DNA from: Nocardia asteroides
GTDB taxonomy: Bacteria > Actinomycetota > Actinomycetes > Mycobacteriales > Mycobacteriaceae
NCBI GenBank assembly: GCA_019930625.1
Contig: CP082844.1
Coordinates: forward strand, 2,046,001-2,110,000
Direction: 5' to 3'
DNA length: 64,000 nucleotides
Shown here piece after piece: positions 52,373-61,619 of the stretch (position 1 is the stretch's first letter; each line of letters starts with the position of its first letter). The position numbers and the translations under genes are program-made. The notes beneath the pieces are model-generated. The model searched no databases and had not been told where the DNA came from. It saw only the letters and a list, made by a program, of their open reading frames with translations.

Positions 52373-54305
52373 CGAGATGCTGGTGGCGGAGCAAACGGAA
52401 TACGCGGCGGGGCGGTCGGCCGATGAGCCGACGGGCTCCGTGTCGCGGTTCGTACGTCTATCCCGAGCCACGTTCGTCGGTGGGATCGTCCTCACCGTTG
52501 TCCTTTTCGCGATCGGAGGCTGGCAGCGGCGGTGGATCGCCGACGACGGTCTCATCGTGCTGCGCACCGTGCGCAACCTGCTGGCGGGCAACGGTCCCGT
52601 CTTCAACGCGGGCGAGCGCGTCGAAGCCAACACCAGCACCGCGTGGACCTATCTGGTCTGGTTCTTCAGCTGGCTGACCCAGGCGCGGCTCGAGTACGTG
52701 GTGCTGGGCGTCACGCTCACGGTGTCGCTGGCCGCGGTCGTGTTCGCCATGCTCGGCTCGGCGCGGCTGTGGGGCGGCACTCGCGCCGGGCTGTTGCTGC
52801 CCGCCGGTGTGCTGGTCTACATCGCACTGCCTCCGGCCCGCGACTACGTCACCTCCGGCCTGGAGAGCGGTCTGGTGATCTGCTGGATCGGCCTGCTGTG
52901 GTGGCAGCTGATGCGCTGGAGCCAGGCGAAGAGGGTGCGCCTGCCCGGCCTGCTCGGAGTGGTCTTCCTCGCCGGGCTCGCTCCGCTGATCCGTCCGGAG
53001 ATGACGCTGGTCGGCGCGCTGGCGCTGTTGATGATCTTCCTGGCCCCCATGCCGGAGAGCAGGCTGCGGCCGATCGTGCTGCGCGCGGCGATCGTCGCGG
53101 TGGCCGGGCTGGTCCCGCTGGGCTACCAGATCTGGCGGATGGGCTACTACGGCCTGCCCTACCCGAACACCGCCGTCGCGAAAGACGCGGGCGGCGCCAA
53201 GTGGGGGCAGGGATTGACCTACCTCTGGGACCTGGTCGGCCCGTACTTCCTGTGGGCGCCGCTGCTGGTGCTGTTGCTCGCCGGTGTGCTCGCCGCACGC
53301 GGGCGCGCGGGCGGGACCGCGGACTCCGATGGCGAACAGACGCGCGGATGGTCCGTCGGCCGAGTTCGGGAGCGGCTGCGCTCGCCGGGTGCCGTGGTCG
53401 CTCTGGTCCTCGTGAGTGGTTTTCTCCTGACCTTGTACGCGCTGCGGGTCGGCGGCGACTTCATGCACGGCCGAATGCTGCTGCCGCAGCTGTTCCTGCT
53501 GGTGCTTCCGGTCGCGGTCCTTCCGATCCGGGTGCCCGTCGGCGGTGTGCGCGCGGACTGGTCCTTCGCGGCGCTGGCGGTCGCGTTCGTCGGCGTCGCG
53601 GGCTGGGCGCTGTTCGCTGCCGACACCACCGCGATCAAGACCGGCACCAAGATCACCTCGACCGGCATCGTCGACGAGCGCGTGTACTACGTGCTCAACA
53701 CCGGGCACGATCACCCGATCCTGGCCGAGGACTACCTGGACTATCCGCGCATCCGCGCGATGGTCAACGACATCACCGCCAGCCCGAACGGCGGCCTGCT
53801 GCTCAATTCGCCCTCGTTCATGTTCTGGTATGTGGCTCCGCCGCCCCAGCCCATTCCGGCAGGTGGCGCCGGGCACACGGTCTACTTCCTGAACCTCGGG
53901 ATGACCAGCATGAACGTCCCGCTGGACGTGCACGTGATCGACCCGATGGGCCTGGCCTACCCGCTGGCGGCGCACACCGACCGGCTCGTCGACGGCCGGA
54001 TCGGGCACGACAAGAGCCTGTACCCGGACTGGGTGGTGGTGGACACCGGCATGGTGGACAAGAAACCGTGGATGCCCTGGTATCTCGACGAGAAGTGGGT
54101 GACCCAGGCGCGCACCGCGATGTCCTGCCCCGATACCCAGGCGCTGCTGATCTCCTCCCGCGACCCGCTCACCTTCGAGCGCTTCCGGCACAACGTACGC
54201 AACGCGCTGCGGTTCGCGAAGTACCGCATCGACCGGGTACCGAAGTACGAGATCCAGCGGTGCGGACTGGCCGATCCGTTCCCGCAGCCGATCGCGCAAC
54301 GCTGA
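52350..54305 (+). CDS. aftB: Terminal beta-(1->2) arabinofuranosyltransferase AftB
   Basis: This 651-residue GT-C type membrane glycosyltransferase has about ten membrane helices and a first extracytoplasmic loop carrying the acidic RRWIADDGLIVLRTVRNL motif. A large C-terminal extracytoplasmic domain (about 430-651) follows. It adds terminal beta-1,2-arabinofuranose from decaprenyl-phosphoryl-arabinose to arabinan, creating mycolate acceptor sites. Position and size match Rv3805c. It starts inside the end of ubiA, so the genes are translationally coupled. Confidence 0.93.
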   Translation: MSLSISPDEMLVAEQTEYAAGRSADEPTGSVSRFVRLSRATFVGGIVLTVVLFAIGGWQRRWIADDGLIVLRTVRNLLAGNGPVFNAGERVEANTSTAWTYLVWFFSWLTQARLEYVVLGVTLTVSLAAVVFAMLGSARLWGGTRAGLLLPAGVLVYIALPPARDYVTSGLESGLVICWIGLLWWQLMRWSQAKRVRLPGLLGVVFLAGLAPLIRPEMTLVGALALLMIFLAPMPESRLRPIVLRAAIVAVAGLVPLGYQIWRMGYYGLPYPNTAVAKDAGGAKWGQGLTYLWDLVGPYFLWAPLLVLLLAGVLAARGRAGGTADSDGEQTRGWSVGRVRERLRSPGAVVALVLVSGFLLTLYALRVGGDFMHGRMLLPQLFLLVLPVAVLPIRVPVGGVRADWSFAALAVAFVGVAGWALFAADTTAIKTGTKITSTGIVDERVYYVLNTGHDHPILAEDYLDYPRIRAMVNDITASPNGGLLLNSPSFMFWYVAPPPQPIPAGGAGHTVYFLNLGMTSMNVPLDVHVIDPMGLAYPLAAHTDRLVDGRIGHDKSLYPDWVVVDTGMVDKKPWMPWYLDEKWVTQARTAMSCPDTQALLISSRDPLTFERFRHNVRNALRFAKYRIDRVPKYEIQRCGLADPFPQPIAQR

Positions 54306-54532
54306 ACCGAGGAAGTACGCCGGGCCCGGAGCACGCCGCCCCATGGCCCGTCGTGCGGGTTCGACAAAAGTGGCGTACGCCGCTTTATCTCTTTTTGATA
54401 ACGCCGCCGTGTCGGTACCGATATACGCTACGACCGTATGCCCGGCCTGGCGTCCATGGGTCGCGGGCATCGGCGGGTTACCGTGTGGACGGCTTGCCGC
54501 TGTCGCTTGTGAAAAACGAAAGGTCGAAACTG

Positions 54533-55600
54533 ATGCGAGGCGTTAACGGGCGTCGTCTTAATACTCGAAAAGCAGGGTCCTGGCTCAAGCGGTCCGTGCT
54601 GGTGTCGCTGGCTGTTCTGCTGCCGCTCGGGGCGTCGGTGGCAGGCCCCGCCGTCCCGGCGTCCGCGGCGTTCAATCCGGATGGCTTCGACTTCTGGGTC
54701 GATTCCGAGATGGGGCCGATCAAGTCGCGCGTCTTCCGCGCCGCCGACGGCAACACCGGGCGCGTGGTGTACGCGCTGGACGGTATGCGGGCGCGCACGG
54801 ATCTCAACGGCTGGGAGATCGACACCGAAGTCGTGCGCGAACTCACCAAGTGGAACATCAACGTGGTCATGCCGGTCGGCGGCCCGTCCAGCTTCTACGC
54901 CGACTGGAACGGTCCCAGCGACTTCTTCGGCCTGGGCAGCTCGGGCTCCTCCTCCACCGGCTCGGCGAACTCCGGCTCCGGCCTGCTGACCGGTTCCGCG
55001 GGCGGACCGGGCAAGGCCAGCACCTACAAGTGGGAGACCTTCCTCACCAACAACCTGCGCTGGGCGTTGCGCGACCGGCTCGGGTTCAACCCGAACGGCA
55101 ACGGCGTGTTCGGCCTGTCCATGGGCGGCAGCGCCGCGCTCACCTTGGCGGCCTACCACCCCGACCAGTTCCGTTACGCCGGTTCGTACTCCGGTTACCT
55201 GAACATCTCGGCGCCGGGCATGCGCGAGGCGCTGCGTGTCGCGATGCTGGACGCAGGCGGTTTCAACATCGACGCGATGGCGCCGCCGTGGGGCCCGCAG
55301 TGGCTGCGGATGGACCCGTTCGTGTTCGCGCCGCGACTGAAGGCCAACAACACACGCCTGTGGGTCTCCGCCGGTAGCGGTCTGCCGACCGCGGCCGACG
55401 GCCTGAGCTTCAACACGCTCAACGCGATGGGTCTGGAAGCGCTGGCGCTGGCCAACACCCGGGCCTTCCAGGTCCGCATGCTGACTCTGGGCGCGAACAA
55501 CGTCACCTACGACTTCCCGGCCGTGGGTGTGCACAACTGGAACTACTGGGCCGAAGAGGTCTACCGGATGATTCCGGATCTGTCCGCGAACATCGGGTAA
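54533..55600 (+). CDS. Mycolyltransferase (antigen 85 family) 1
   Basis: This 355-residue exported alpha/beta-hydrolase has a signal peptide (VLVSLAVLLPLGASVAG, cleavage near ASAAFNP). The enzyme moves mycoloyl groups between trehalose monomycolate and arabinogalactan or trehalose. The nucleophile is in GLSMGGSAALTLA, the acid in GLEALALANTRAF, and His in VHNWNYW. A Gly/Ser-rich insertion (GSSGSSSTGSANSGSG, about 140-157) sits before YKWETFLTNNL, absent from copies 3 and 4. A strong terminator follows at 55622. Confidence 0.95.
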   Translation: MRGVNGRRLNTRKAGSWLKRSVLVSLAVLLPLGASVAGPAVPASAAFNPDGFDFWVDSEMGPIKSRVFRAADGNTGRVVYALDGMRARTDLNGWEIDTEVVRELTKWNINVVMPVGGPSSFYADWNGPSDFFGLGSSGSSSTGSANSGSGLLTGSAGGPGKASTYKWETFLTNNLRWALRDRLGFNPNGNGVFGLSMGGSAALTLAAYHPDQFRYAGSYSGYLNISAPGMREALRVAMLDAGGFNIDAMAPPWGPQWLRMDPFVFAPRLKANNTRLWVSAGSGLPTAADGLSFNTLNAMGLEALALANTRAFQVRMLTLGANNVTYDFPAVGVHNWNYWAEEVYRMIPDLSANIG

Positions 55601-55906
55601 TAAGCCCGTAGTCGAGACCCGAAGACCGCTTTGCGCCACTGGCGCAAAGCGGTCTTTTCGGCTTTCGGAGGGTGATCCGTGGCTACGTCGGCAACGAATG
55701 GAAGAGAAAACGGCTTCGGTAGTTGTGGTCTGGATCACCGTCCAGCAACATGAAGGCATTCGTCGCCGATTGATAGGCGAACAACATGCACTGAGGTCGA
55801 CCCGTCCGCGACTCGGTGGAGGTCGCGTCCCGGTGTCCGATGAGGGTGCTGGTGCAGATCGCTAGATATTTGCCGATCAGGCCGCCCGAGGGAAAGGTCG
55901 AATGTG
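55601..55906 (+). other. 306-bp intergenic region between mycolyltransferases 1 and 2
   Basis: It holds the strong hairpin terminator at 55622-55659 and then the promoter/leader region of copy 2. The last bases (GAAAGGTCGAA, just before the ATG at 55907) repeat the ribosome-binding region of copy 1, showing that the duplication included the leader. Confidence 0.7.
55622..55659 (+). terminator. Strong terminator after mycolyltransferase 1
   Basis: AAGACCGCTTTGCGCC (55622-55637) and its perfect complement (55641-55656) form a 16-bp stem with a 3-nt loop, followed by TTTCGGCTTT. It separates copy 1 and the glf operon from copy 2. Confidence 0.88.
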
Positions 55907-56968
55907 ATGCGAAGTGCGGGCAGGAAGCGCGGACCCGATAGGTCCCGAACCGCCGGTTCGTGGTTACGGCGGTCCGTCCTCGGCGTCGCGGTCGCGATGC
56001 TCTTGCCGCTCGGCACGACCATCGCGGGCACCGGTGCCACGGCGTCGGCGGCGTTCAACCCCGCCGCCTTCGACTTCTGGGTCGAATCCGGCATGGGGCC
56101 GATCAAGACCAGGATCCTGCGCGCCGCGGACGGCAACACCAATCGCGTCGCCTACGTGCTGGACGGCATGCGTGCGCCGGAGAATCTGAACGGCTGGGAG
56201 ATCGAGACCAACATCCCGGAAGTACTGGCCAGCTGGAACATCAACGTCGTCATGCCGGTCGGCGGCATGTCGAGCTTCTACGCCGACTGGATCGCGCCGA
56301 GCGAATTCTTCGGCATCCCGGCGGGCAGCGGCTCCAGTAGCGGTTCCGGCGGTCTGAACGGGTTCGCGGGCGGGCCGGGCAAGAGTTACCGGTACCAGTG
56401 GGAGACCTTCCTGACCAACAACTTGCGCTGGGCGCTGCGCGACCGGCTCGGGTTCAACCCGTATCGCAACGGCGCCTTCGGTTTGTCGATGGGCGGCAGC
56501 GCCGCGCTGACCCTCGCGGCTTACCACCCGGACCAGTTCAGCTTCGCGGGCTCGTTCTCCGGCTACCTGAACAACTCGGCGCCGGGCATGCGGGAGGCGA
56601 TTCGCGCCGCCATGTTGGACGCGGGCGGCTACAACGTGGACTCGATGGCCCCACCGTGGAGCCCCCAGTGGCTGCGCATGGACCCGTTCGTGTTCGCGCC
56701 CAACCTCGTCCGCAACGGCACCCGCCTGTGGGTCGCCGCCGCCAGCGGCCTGCCCGCCGCCACCGACCCACCGAGCTTCGGAACCCTCAACGGCATGGGA
56801 CTGGAGACCCTGGCGCTGGCGAACACCCGCGCGTTCCAGGTCCGTATGTCGACGCTGGGCGGCGGCAACGCGGTCTACTCCTTCCCCCCGTTCGGAATTC
56901 ACGCCTGGAACAACTGGTCCGACGAGGCCAAGCGAATGATCCCGGATATGTCGGCGCACATCGGCTGA
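55907..56968 (+). CDS. Mycolyltransferase (antigen 85 family) 2
   Basis: This 353-residue close paralogue of copy 1 has a signal peptide (SVLGVAVAMLLPLGTTIAG), mature start ASAAFNPAAFDFWVESGMGP, nucleophile GLSMGGSAALTLA, acid GMGLETLALANTRAF and His GIHAWNNW. It also has the Gly/Ser-rich insertion (AGSGSSSGSGG) before YQWETFLTNNL. The ATG at 55907 is chosen because the leader GAAAGGTCGAA matches copy 1 at the same distance; a GTG 3 bp earlier is possible. Exported to the cell envelope. Confidence 0.95.
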   Translation: MRSAGRKRGPDRSRTAGSWLRRSVLGVAVAMLLPLGTTIAGTGATASAAFNPAAFDFWVESGMGPIKTRILRAADGNTNRVAYVLDGMRAPENLNGWEIETNIPEVLASWNINVVMPVGGMSSFYADWIAPSEFFGIPAGSGSSSGSGGLNGFAGGPGKSYRYQWETFLTNNLRWALRDRLGFNPYRNGAFGLSMGGSAALTLAAYHPDQFSFAGSFSGYLNNSAPGMREAIRAAMLDAGGYNVDSMAPPWSPQWLRMDPFVFAPNLVRNGTRLWVAAASGLPAATDPPSFGTLNGMGLETLALANTRAFQVRMSTLGGGNAVYSFPPFGIHAWNNWSDEAKRMIPDMSAHIG

Positions 56969-57855
56969 GTTCGATTCGCGGCGTGTGTTGGTTTCGCGGC
57001 GCCTGTGTGGGTTTGCAGCGCCTCGGCGCTGCGTGTTCGCGGCCCTCTTATGGCTCGTGTCCGAACGGGCGAGATTCGCGACTTCGTCGCATGCGCTTCG
57101 CCCGCCCGGACACGAGCCGGCCGCGAACGGCGCTCGTAAGACTCGCACCCGAGAGGGTTCCGATGGTGCGAATCTCGCGCTTTTGCTCAGGTTTACCGGC
57201 AAGAACGGCGTTCGTTGGATTGTCGGATTGTGCTGGTCGGTGAGCCCTACTCGAGAGTTGATGCCGGAGGCGCTGGATGACGCATGGGTGCCAGGAGTGG
57301 TCGAGCTACGGGCTCGGCCGCCCCGGCGGGGCCTGCCTAGCGTTTGCTATGTGATCGCTGATGTATGGTCATCGGTGGTAGTAGTTGTTTGCTCGAGGTT
57401 CGCAGCGTGGCAATCACAGCAGATCTCGGGCCCGATCACGGTCCGGTCACGGGCCGGAAGCGGGAATGCATCCCGGTCTCCTGGACGCGCGTCCGGGCAG
57501 CCTGGTGTGGCCGATGTCGGGATTGCGAAGATCTCGGGTCGGTGACAGTTCTCGCCCGGAGCGCAAATATCTTGCGATCCAGGACGACATCACCGGGAGA
57601 ACGCGATAAGGTCACCGCATCATTACCTTGCGTGAACGGATGGATTTCGGCCAGTGGAAAGACCCCGGATCTTGCTAAAGCGATGGGCGTCGAATATCGT
57701 CCAGCGAGCGCAAGTGTGACCAGATCGTTGTAGCGCCGTCACGGAATCGGATTGTCGGGACCGGGTCCGTGACGCGCGTCTCGTTGGCAACACGGGTGCC
57801 GCTTCGCCCCTCGGGTGGCGGATGGCACCACAACAGCAGAAAGAGAGCAGGATTC
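56969..57855. other. 887-bp intergenic region with large inverted repeat
   Basis: This is the longest non-coding gap in the window. Near its left end is a long imperfect inverted repeat (57035-57128). The remainder includes the leader of mycolyltransferase 3 (AAGAGAGCAGGA before its ATG). Open frames here, such as 56985-57545, have no recognisable protein features. Mycolyltransferase 3 must have its own promoter in this gap. Confidence 0.6.
57035..57128. repeat. 94-bp imperfect inverted repeat
   Basis: GTTCGCGGCC (57035-57044) pairs with GGCCGCGAAC (57119-57128). Inner arms GGCTCGTGTCCG / CGGACACGAGCC and CGGGCGA / TCGCCCG continue the stem around a roughly 20-nt loop. A smaller hairpin AGCGC-CTCG-GCGCT lies just to the left (about 57017-57030). 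The size suggests a REP-like palindrome or a structured terminator. Confidence 0.7.
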
Positions 57856-58896
57856 ATGCGTTTCGGCAGGGCGGCCGCGCCGAAGAGAACACCGTCGGGA
57901 CGGCGAGGCGCGCCTCGTAGTTGGCGTAATCGAATTCTGGCTGTCGGTGCCGCCGTACTGGCGCTACCGACCGCCGCAGGCCTGGCGACCCCGACTCTCG
58001 CCACCGCGGCGCCGTCGGCGCACGCACCGGTGTTGCGAGCACCCGCGGGTGGCTTCGAGGATCTGATGGTCCCCTCGAGCATGGGCCCGATCAAAGTCCA
58101 GGTGCAGTGGGCCTCGCGCGGCGGCAACGCGGCGCTCTACCTGCTCGACGGTCTGCGCGCTCGCGACGACCGCAACGCCTGGTCGTTCGAGACCAACGCG
58201 TTGCAGCAGTTCGCAGGCGACAACATCACCCTGGTGATGCCGGTCGGCGGCCAGTCCAGCTTCTACACCGACTGGTACGCGCCGTCGAACCTCAACGGCC
58301 AGAAGACCACCTACAAGTGGGAGACCTTCCTCACCAAGGAACTCCCTGCCTTCCTGGAGGGCTACGGCGTCTCGCGCACCAACAACGCGGTCGTCGGCCT
58401 GTCCATGGGCGGTAGCGCGGCGCTCGCTCTCGCGGCCTACCACCGCGATCAGTTCAAGTTCGCCGCCTCCTACTCGGGCTACCTGAACATCTCCGCGCCG
58501 GGTATGCGCGAGGCGATCCGCATCGCGATGCTGGACGCCGGCCGCTACAACGTCGACTCGATGGCGGCGCCGTGGAGCTCGCAGTGGCTGCGGATGGACC
58601 CGTTCGTGTTCGCGCCGCAGCTGCGCGGTCTGCCGATGTACATCTCGGCGGCCAGCGGCCTGCCGGGTCAGTTCGATCAGCCGAACTCGGCGGTCGGGGT
58701 GTTCAACACCGGTAACGCCATGGCGCTGGAAGCCCTGTCGCTGGTGAACACCCGCGCGTTCCAGGCTCGCCTGAACTCGCTGGGTATCCCGGCCCGGTTC
58801 GACTTCCCGGCCGCGGGCACCCACTCCTGGAAGTACTGGGAGGGCCAGCTGTTCGCCTCGCGCAACATGATCCTGGACGCCACCGGCGCCTGGTGA
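57856..58896 (+). CDS. Mycolyltransferase (antigen 85 family) 3
   Basis: This 346-residue exported esterase-family enzyme has a basic N-terminus and signal segment (ILAVGAAVLALPTAAGLATP). Motifs are MGPIKVQVQWASRGG, PVGGQSSFYTDWYAP, nucleophile GLSMGGSAALALAAYH, acid MALEALSLVNTRAF and GTHSWKYW. It lacks the Gly/Ser insertion of copies 1 and 2 and has KELPAFLE like copy 4, so it is an intermediate form. The ATG at 57856 is preceded by AGCAGGA. Own promoter expected, given the long gap upstream. Confidence 0.95.
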   Translation: MRFGRAAAPKRTPSGRRGAPRSWRNRILAVGAAVLALPTAAGLATPTLATAAPSAHAPVLRAPAGGFEDLMVPSSMGPIKVQVQWASRGGNAALYLLDGLRARDDRNAWSFETNALQQFAGDNITLVMPVGGQSSFYTDWYAPSNLNGQKTTYKWETFLTKELPAFLEGYGVSRTNNAVVGLSMGGSAALALAAYHRDQFKFAASYSGYLNISAPGMREAIRIAMLDAGRYNVDSMAAPWSSQWLRMDPFVFAPQLRGLPMYISAASGLPGQFDQPNSAVGVFNTGNAMALEALSLVNTRAFQARLNSLGIPARFDFPAAGTHSWKYWEGQLFASRNMILDATGAW

Positions 58897-58914
58897 TCTG
58901 AGCCACCTGCACGC

Positions 58915-58947
58915 ATTCAGGCCGCACCGATTCGGTGCGGCCTGAAT
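58915..58947. terminator. Hairpin after mycolyltransferase 3
   Basis: ATTCAGGCCGCACCGA (58915-58930) and its perfect complement (58932-58947) form a long stem 19 bp after the stop. No extended T-tract follows, but the position and perfection suggest termination. Confidence 0.75.
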
Positions 58948-59046
58948 TGCGTTCGGGGGCAGTCCCGATCGCGACATAGCGAACAGAGTTTGCTGCGCAG
59001 CGCGTGTCTTCAGTGATCATTGCTATAACGAGAGTACAAAGCTCTT

Positions 59047-60918
59047 GTGGCAGGGATTATGCGCGGTAGCTGGGGCACATGTGGGCGTCTCGGCGTTCGG
59101 TCGGCACGCGAGCGGCTCATGCTGCTCGCCACCGCACTGGTTGTCCCCCTAGCCGCGAGCATGTCCGTCGAGGCTCCCGCCGCCGCGGAACCCACGGTGG
59201 CCGCGGCCGCGCCCGCGCTCGAGAAGGTGCGGTGGCTCAGTGACCGTCGCGTCGCGGTGTGGGTGACCTCGCCGTCTATGGGCGTGCCGATCCAGGTGCA
59301 GCTGCTTCTGGCCAGGGACTGGAACGCCCGCCCCGAGGCCCGTTTCCCCGTCCTGTTCCTGCTCGACGGCCTGCGTGCGACCGAGGACGAGAACGGTTGG
59401 ACGAAGGAGGCGGGGGCGGTCGATTTCTTCGCCGACAAGAACGTCACCGTCGTGCTGCCGGTCGGCGGGCAGTCCAGCTTCTACTCCGACTGGCTCGAGC
59501 CGGACAACGGCCGCACCTACAAGTGGGAGACCTTCCTGACCAAGGAGCTTCCGCCGCTGCTCGAGAGTCACTGGCGGGCGACGAACGTGCGGGGAGTGGA
59601 AGGTCTGTCGATGGGGGGCACGGCCGCGATGTTCCTCGCCGCCCGCAATCCCGGGTTCGTGCGGCACGCCGCGTCGTACTCCGGCTTCCTGACCACGACG
59701 ACGCTGGGCATGCCACAAGCTATCGAGTTCGCCATGCGCGACGCGGGCGGATTCGACTCCGCCGCCATGTGGGGCCCGCAGACCGGCCCGGCGTGGGAGG
59801 CACACGACCCGTACGCGCTGGCCGACAAGCTGCGGGGGGTCAGTCTCTACGTCTCCAGCGGCAGCGGCGCGATCGGTCCCTACGACCAAGCCCTGGGCAT
59901 TCCGGGAATCAGCACCAACGTCGCGGGCATGGGATTGGAGATCCTGTCCCGGCTCACCTCGCAGAACTTCGTGACCAAGCTGTCCAAGCTGGCTATCCCG
60001 GCCCAGGTGAACTACCGCCCCTCCGGTACCCATTCCTGGCCGTATTGGGATTTCGAGATGCGTCAGTCCTGGAACCAGGCGGCGCTCGCGCTGGGCGTCG
60101 ACCAGGGCAAACCGAACTGCCAGACCAGCGGCGCGATCGGTGCGGTGGCCGCCGCGACCGGCTGGCTCGGTGAATGCCTCACCGGCGAGTACGCGGTGGC
60201 GGGTGGAACGGCTCAGGACTTCAAGGGCGGCCGGGTGTTCTTCACCCCGGACAGCGGCGCGTACCCGGTCGGCGGCGTGCTCGGCGCCGGTTACCAGGCG
60301 GCCGCCGGACCCACCGGCGCGCTCGGGTTGCCGACCAGCGAGGAGCGCGCGCCGGCGGACGGCCGCGGCAGGTTCCAGACCTTCCAGCACGGCTCGCTGT
60401 ACTGGACGCCGCAGACCGGCGCGCACATGGTCCGTGGCGCGATCCTCGAGGAGTGGGCCAAGCAGGGGTTCGAGCGCGGCCCCGCCGGCTACCCGATCGC
60501 ACCGGAGATCAGGACGCCGAGCCGCGACGGTGCGGTGCAGGCGTTCGAGAACGGTCCGTTCTACTACAGCCAGGGCACCGGCGTGCACCGTGTCCAAGGA
60601 CTCATCTTCGACAAATACGCCCAGTTGGGCTTCGAGAACAGCCCGCTCGGATTCCCGCTCGCCGAGGAGCAGGCGCTGAGGGATCTGGGCCGGTTCAGCC
60701 GCTTCGAGGGCGGCAACATCTACTGGAGCCCGGTGTCGGGCGCGTGGGCGGTCCGCAATGGCCCGATCCTGGACGCCTGGCGCGAGACCGGTTACGAGAA
60801 CGGCAAACTGGGCTATCCCACCGGTGACGAGTTCCCCATCTCCGAGGGCTTGCAGCAGAACTTCCAAGGAGGATTCATCACGGTGCGCGACGGCAAAACG
60901 GAAGTCCACAGCCTGTGA
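59047..60918 (+). CDS. Mycolyltransferase 4 with C-terminal LGFP repeats
   Basis: This 623-residue protein has a signal segment (LMLLATALVVPLAASMSVEA) and a mycolyltransferase domain (about 55-360) with PVGGQSSFYSDWLEP, nucleophile GLSMGGTAAM, acid GLEILSRL and GTHSWPYW. About five LGFP repeats (390-615) follow, such as GALGLPTSEE, GPAGYPIAPE, NSPLGFPLAEE and NGKLGYPTGDE. LGFP repeats are thought to anchor proteins to the arabinogalactan-mycolate layer, as in corynebacterial Cmt1/cspA proteins. The start is GTG at 59047 or ATG at 59059. Confidence 0.95.
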   Translation: MAGIMRGSWGTCGRLGVRSARERLMLLATALVVPLAASMSVEAPAAAEPTVAAAAPALEKVRWLSDRRVAVWVTSPSMGVPIQVQLLLARDWNARPEARFPVLFLLDGLRATEDENGWTKEAGAVDFFADKNVTVVLPVGGQSSFYSDWLEPDNGRTYKWETFLTKELPPLLESHWRATNVRGVEGLSMGGTAAMFLAARNPGFVRHAASYSGFLTTTTLGMPQAIEFAMRDAGGFDSAAMWGPQTGPAWEAHDPYALADKLRGVSLYVSSGSGAIGPYDQALGIPGISTNVAGMGLEILSRLTSQNFVTKLSKLAIPAQVNYRPSGTHSWPYWDFEMRQSWNQAALALGVDQGKPNCQTSGAIGAVAAATGWLGECLTGEYAVAGGTAQDFKGGRVFFTPDSGAYPVGGVLGAGYQAAAGPTGALGLPTSEERAPADGRGRFQTFQHGSLYWTPQTGAHMVRGAILEEWAKQGFERGPAGYPIAPEIRTPSRDGAVQAFENGPFYYSQGTGVHRVQGLIFDKYAQLGFENSPLGFPLAEEQALRDLGRFSRFEGGNIYWSPVSGAWAVRNGPILDAWRETGYENGKLGYPTGDEFPISEGLQQNFQGGFITVRDGKTEVHSL

Positions 60919-61091
60919 GAGCCGGTCGAGACACGATGCGAGATCACCCGCCACGTGACGGACGCAGCCCGGCTCGAACACGAGCTATGAGAGGCCCGCG
61001 AACGCGCCGTGCGAGGGCGCGGCAAATCAGACACAGCTAGCCTGGGGGGCGACCCGACCCCCGCTCAGCGACAGATCGAGGACAAGAATTC

Positions 61092-61619
61092 ATGCATCGG
61101 ACCCGTGGAAAGGTATTCGGCGTGGTTGCGGCGATCGCTGCGACCGGCCTGCTCGCCGCGTGCGGCGACAATGATTCGACCGCGACGAGCACGCCGACGC
61201 CTACCCGCACCACGGCGGCGGCGACAACGACGCCGTCTGCCGCGCCGTCGCCCGCCGATACGGGGCAGCCCGCTCCCGCGCCGGAGGAGCCGCCCACGAC
61301 GACCGTGGCGCCCGAGCGCCCGCAGCCGGTGCCGACCGAAGCCGTCCCGCCCGCGGACACCTCCAAGCTCACCGACAAGGACAAGCGGTTCCTCGACGAG
61401 CTGTCCAAGCAGGGTGTCACGCCCTCGACCCCGGACATCGCGCTGAGCATCGGCGCCTACGTCTGCCAGGGCACCGCCGCAGGCGCGTCCGACCAGGATC
61501 TGATGACCTTCGTCAACGCCATGGCGGGTTCCGATCCGTCCTTCGATCCGGCCAAGATGCCGGTGGAGAAGGCCGGGCAGATCTACATCTCGACCGCTCG
61601 CGCCACGTACTGCCAGTGA
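61092..61619 (+). CDS. DUF732 lipoprotein
   Basis: This 175-residue exported lipoprotein has signal VVAAIAATGLLAACG with lipobox LAAC, a Pro/Thr-rich linker (about 30-90) and a C-terminal DUF732 domain (about 95-175). The domain starts DKRFLDELSKQGV, with the characteristic Cys pair YVCQG and ATYCQ likely forming a disulphide. DUF732 proteins are common mycobacterial and nocardial exported proteins without a known role. The stop overlaps the cutinase start as GTGA, so the two are co-translated. Confidence 0.9.
   Translation: MHRTRGKVFGVVAAIAATGLLAACGDNDSTATSTPTPTRTTAAATTTPSAAPSPADTGQPAPAPEEPPTTTVAPERPQPVPTEAVPPADTSKLTDKDKRFLDELSKQGVTPSTPDIALSIGAYVCQGTAAGASDQDLMTFVNAMAGSDPSFDPAKMPVEKAGQIYISTARATYCQ

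Noticed and set aside
52532..55600. A 1,022-residue plus-strand frame spanning aftB and mycolyltransferase 1
   Set aside because: Its first two-thirds are a shifted frame of aftB. Only the part from 54533 is a real protein with its own ribosome-binding site and signal peptide.
56985..57545. A 186-residue frame in the gap between mycolyltransferases 2 and 3
   Set aside because: It runs through a large inverted repeat, has biased low-information composition and no recognisable domain or ribosome-binding site.
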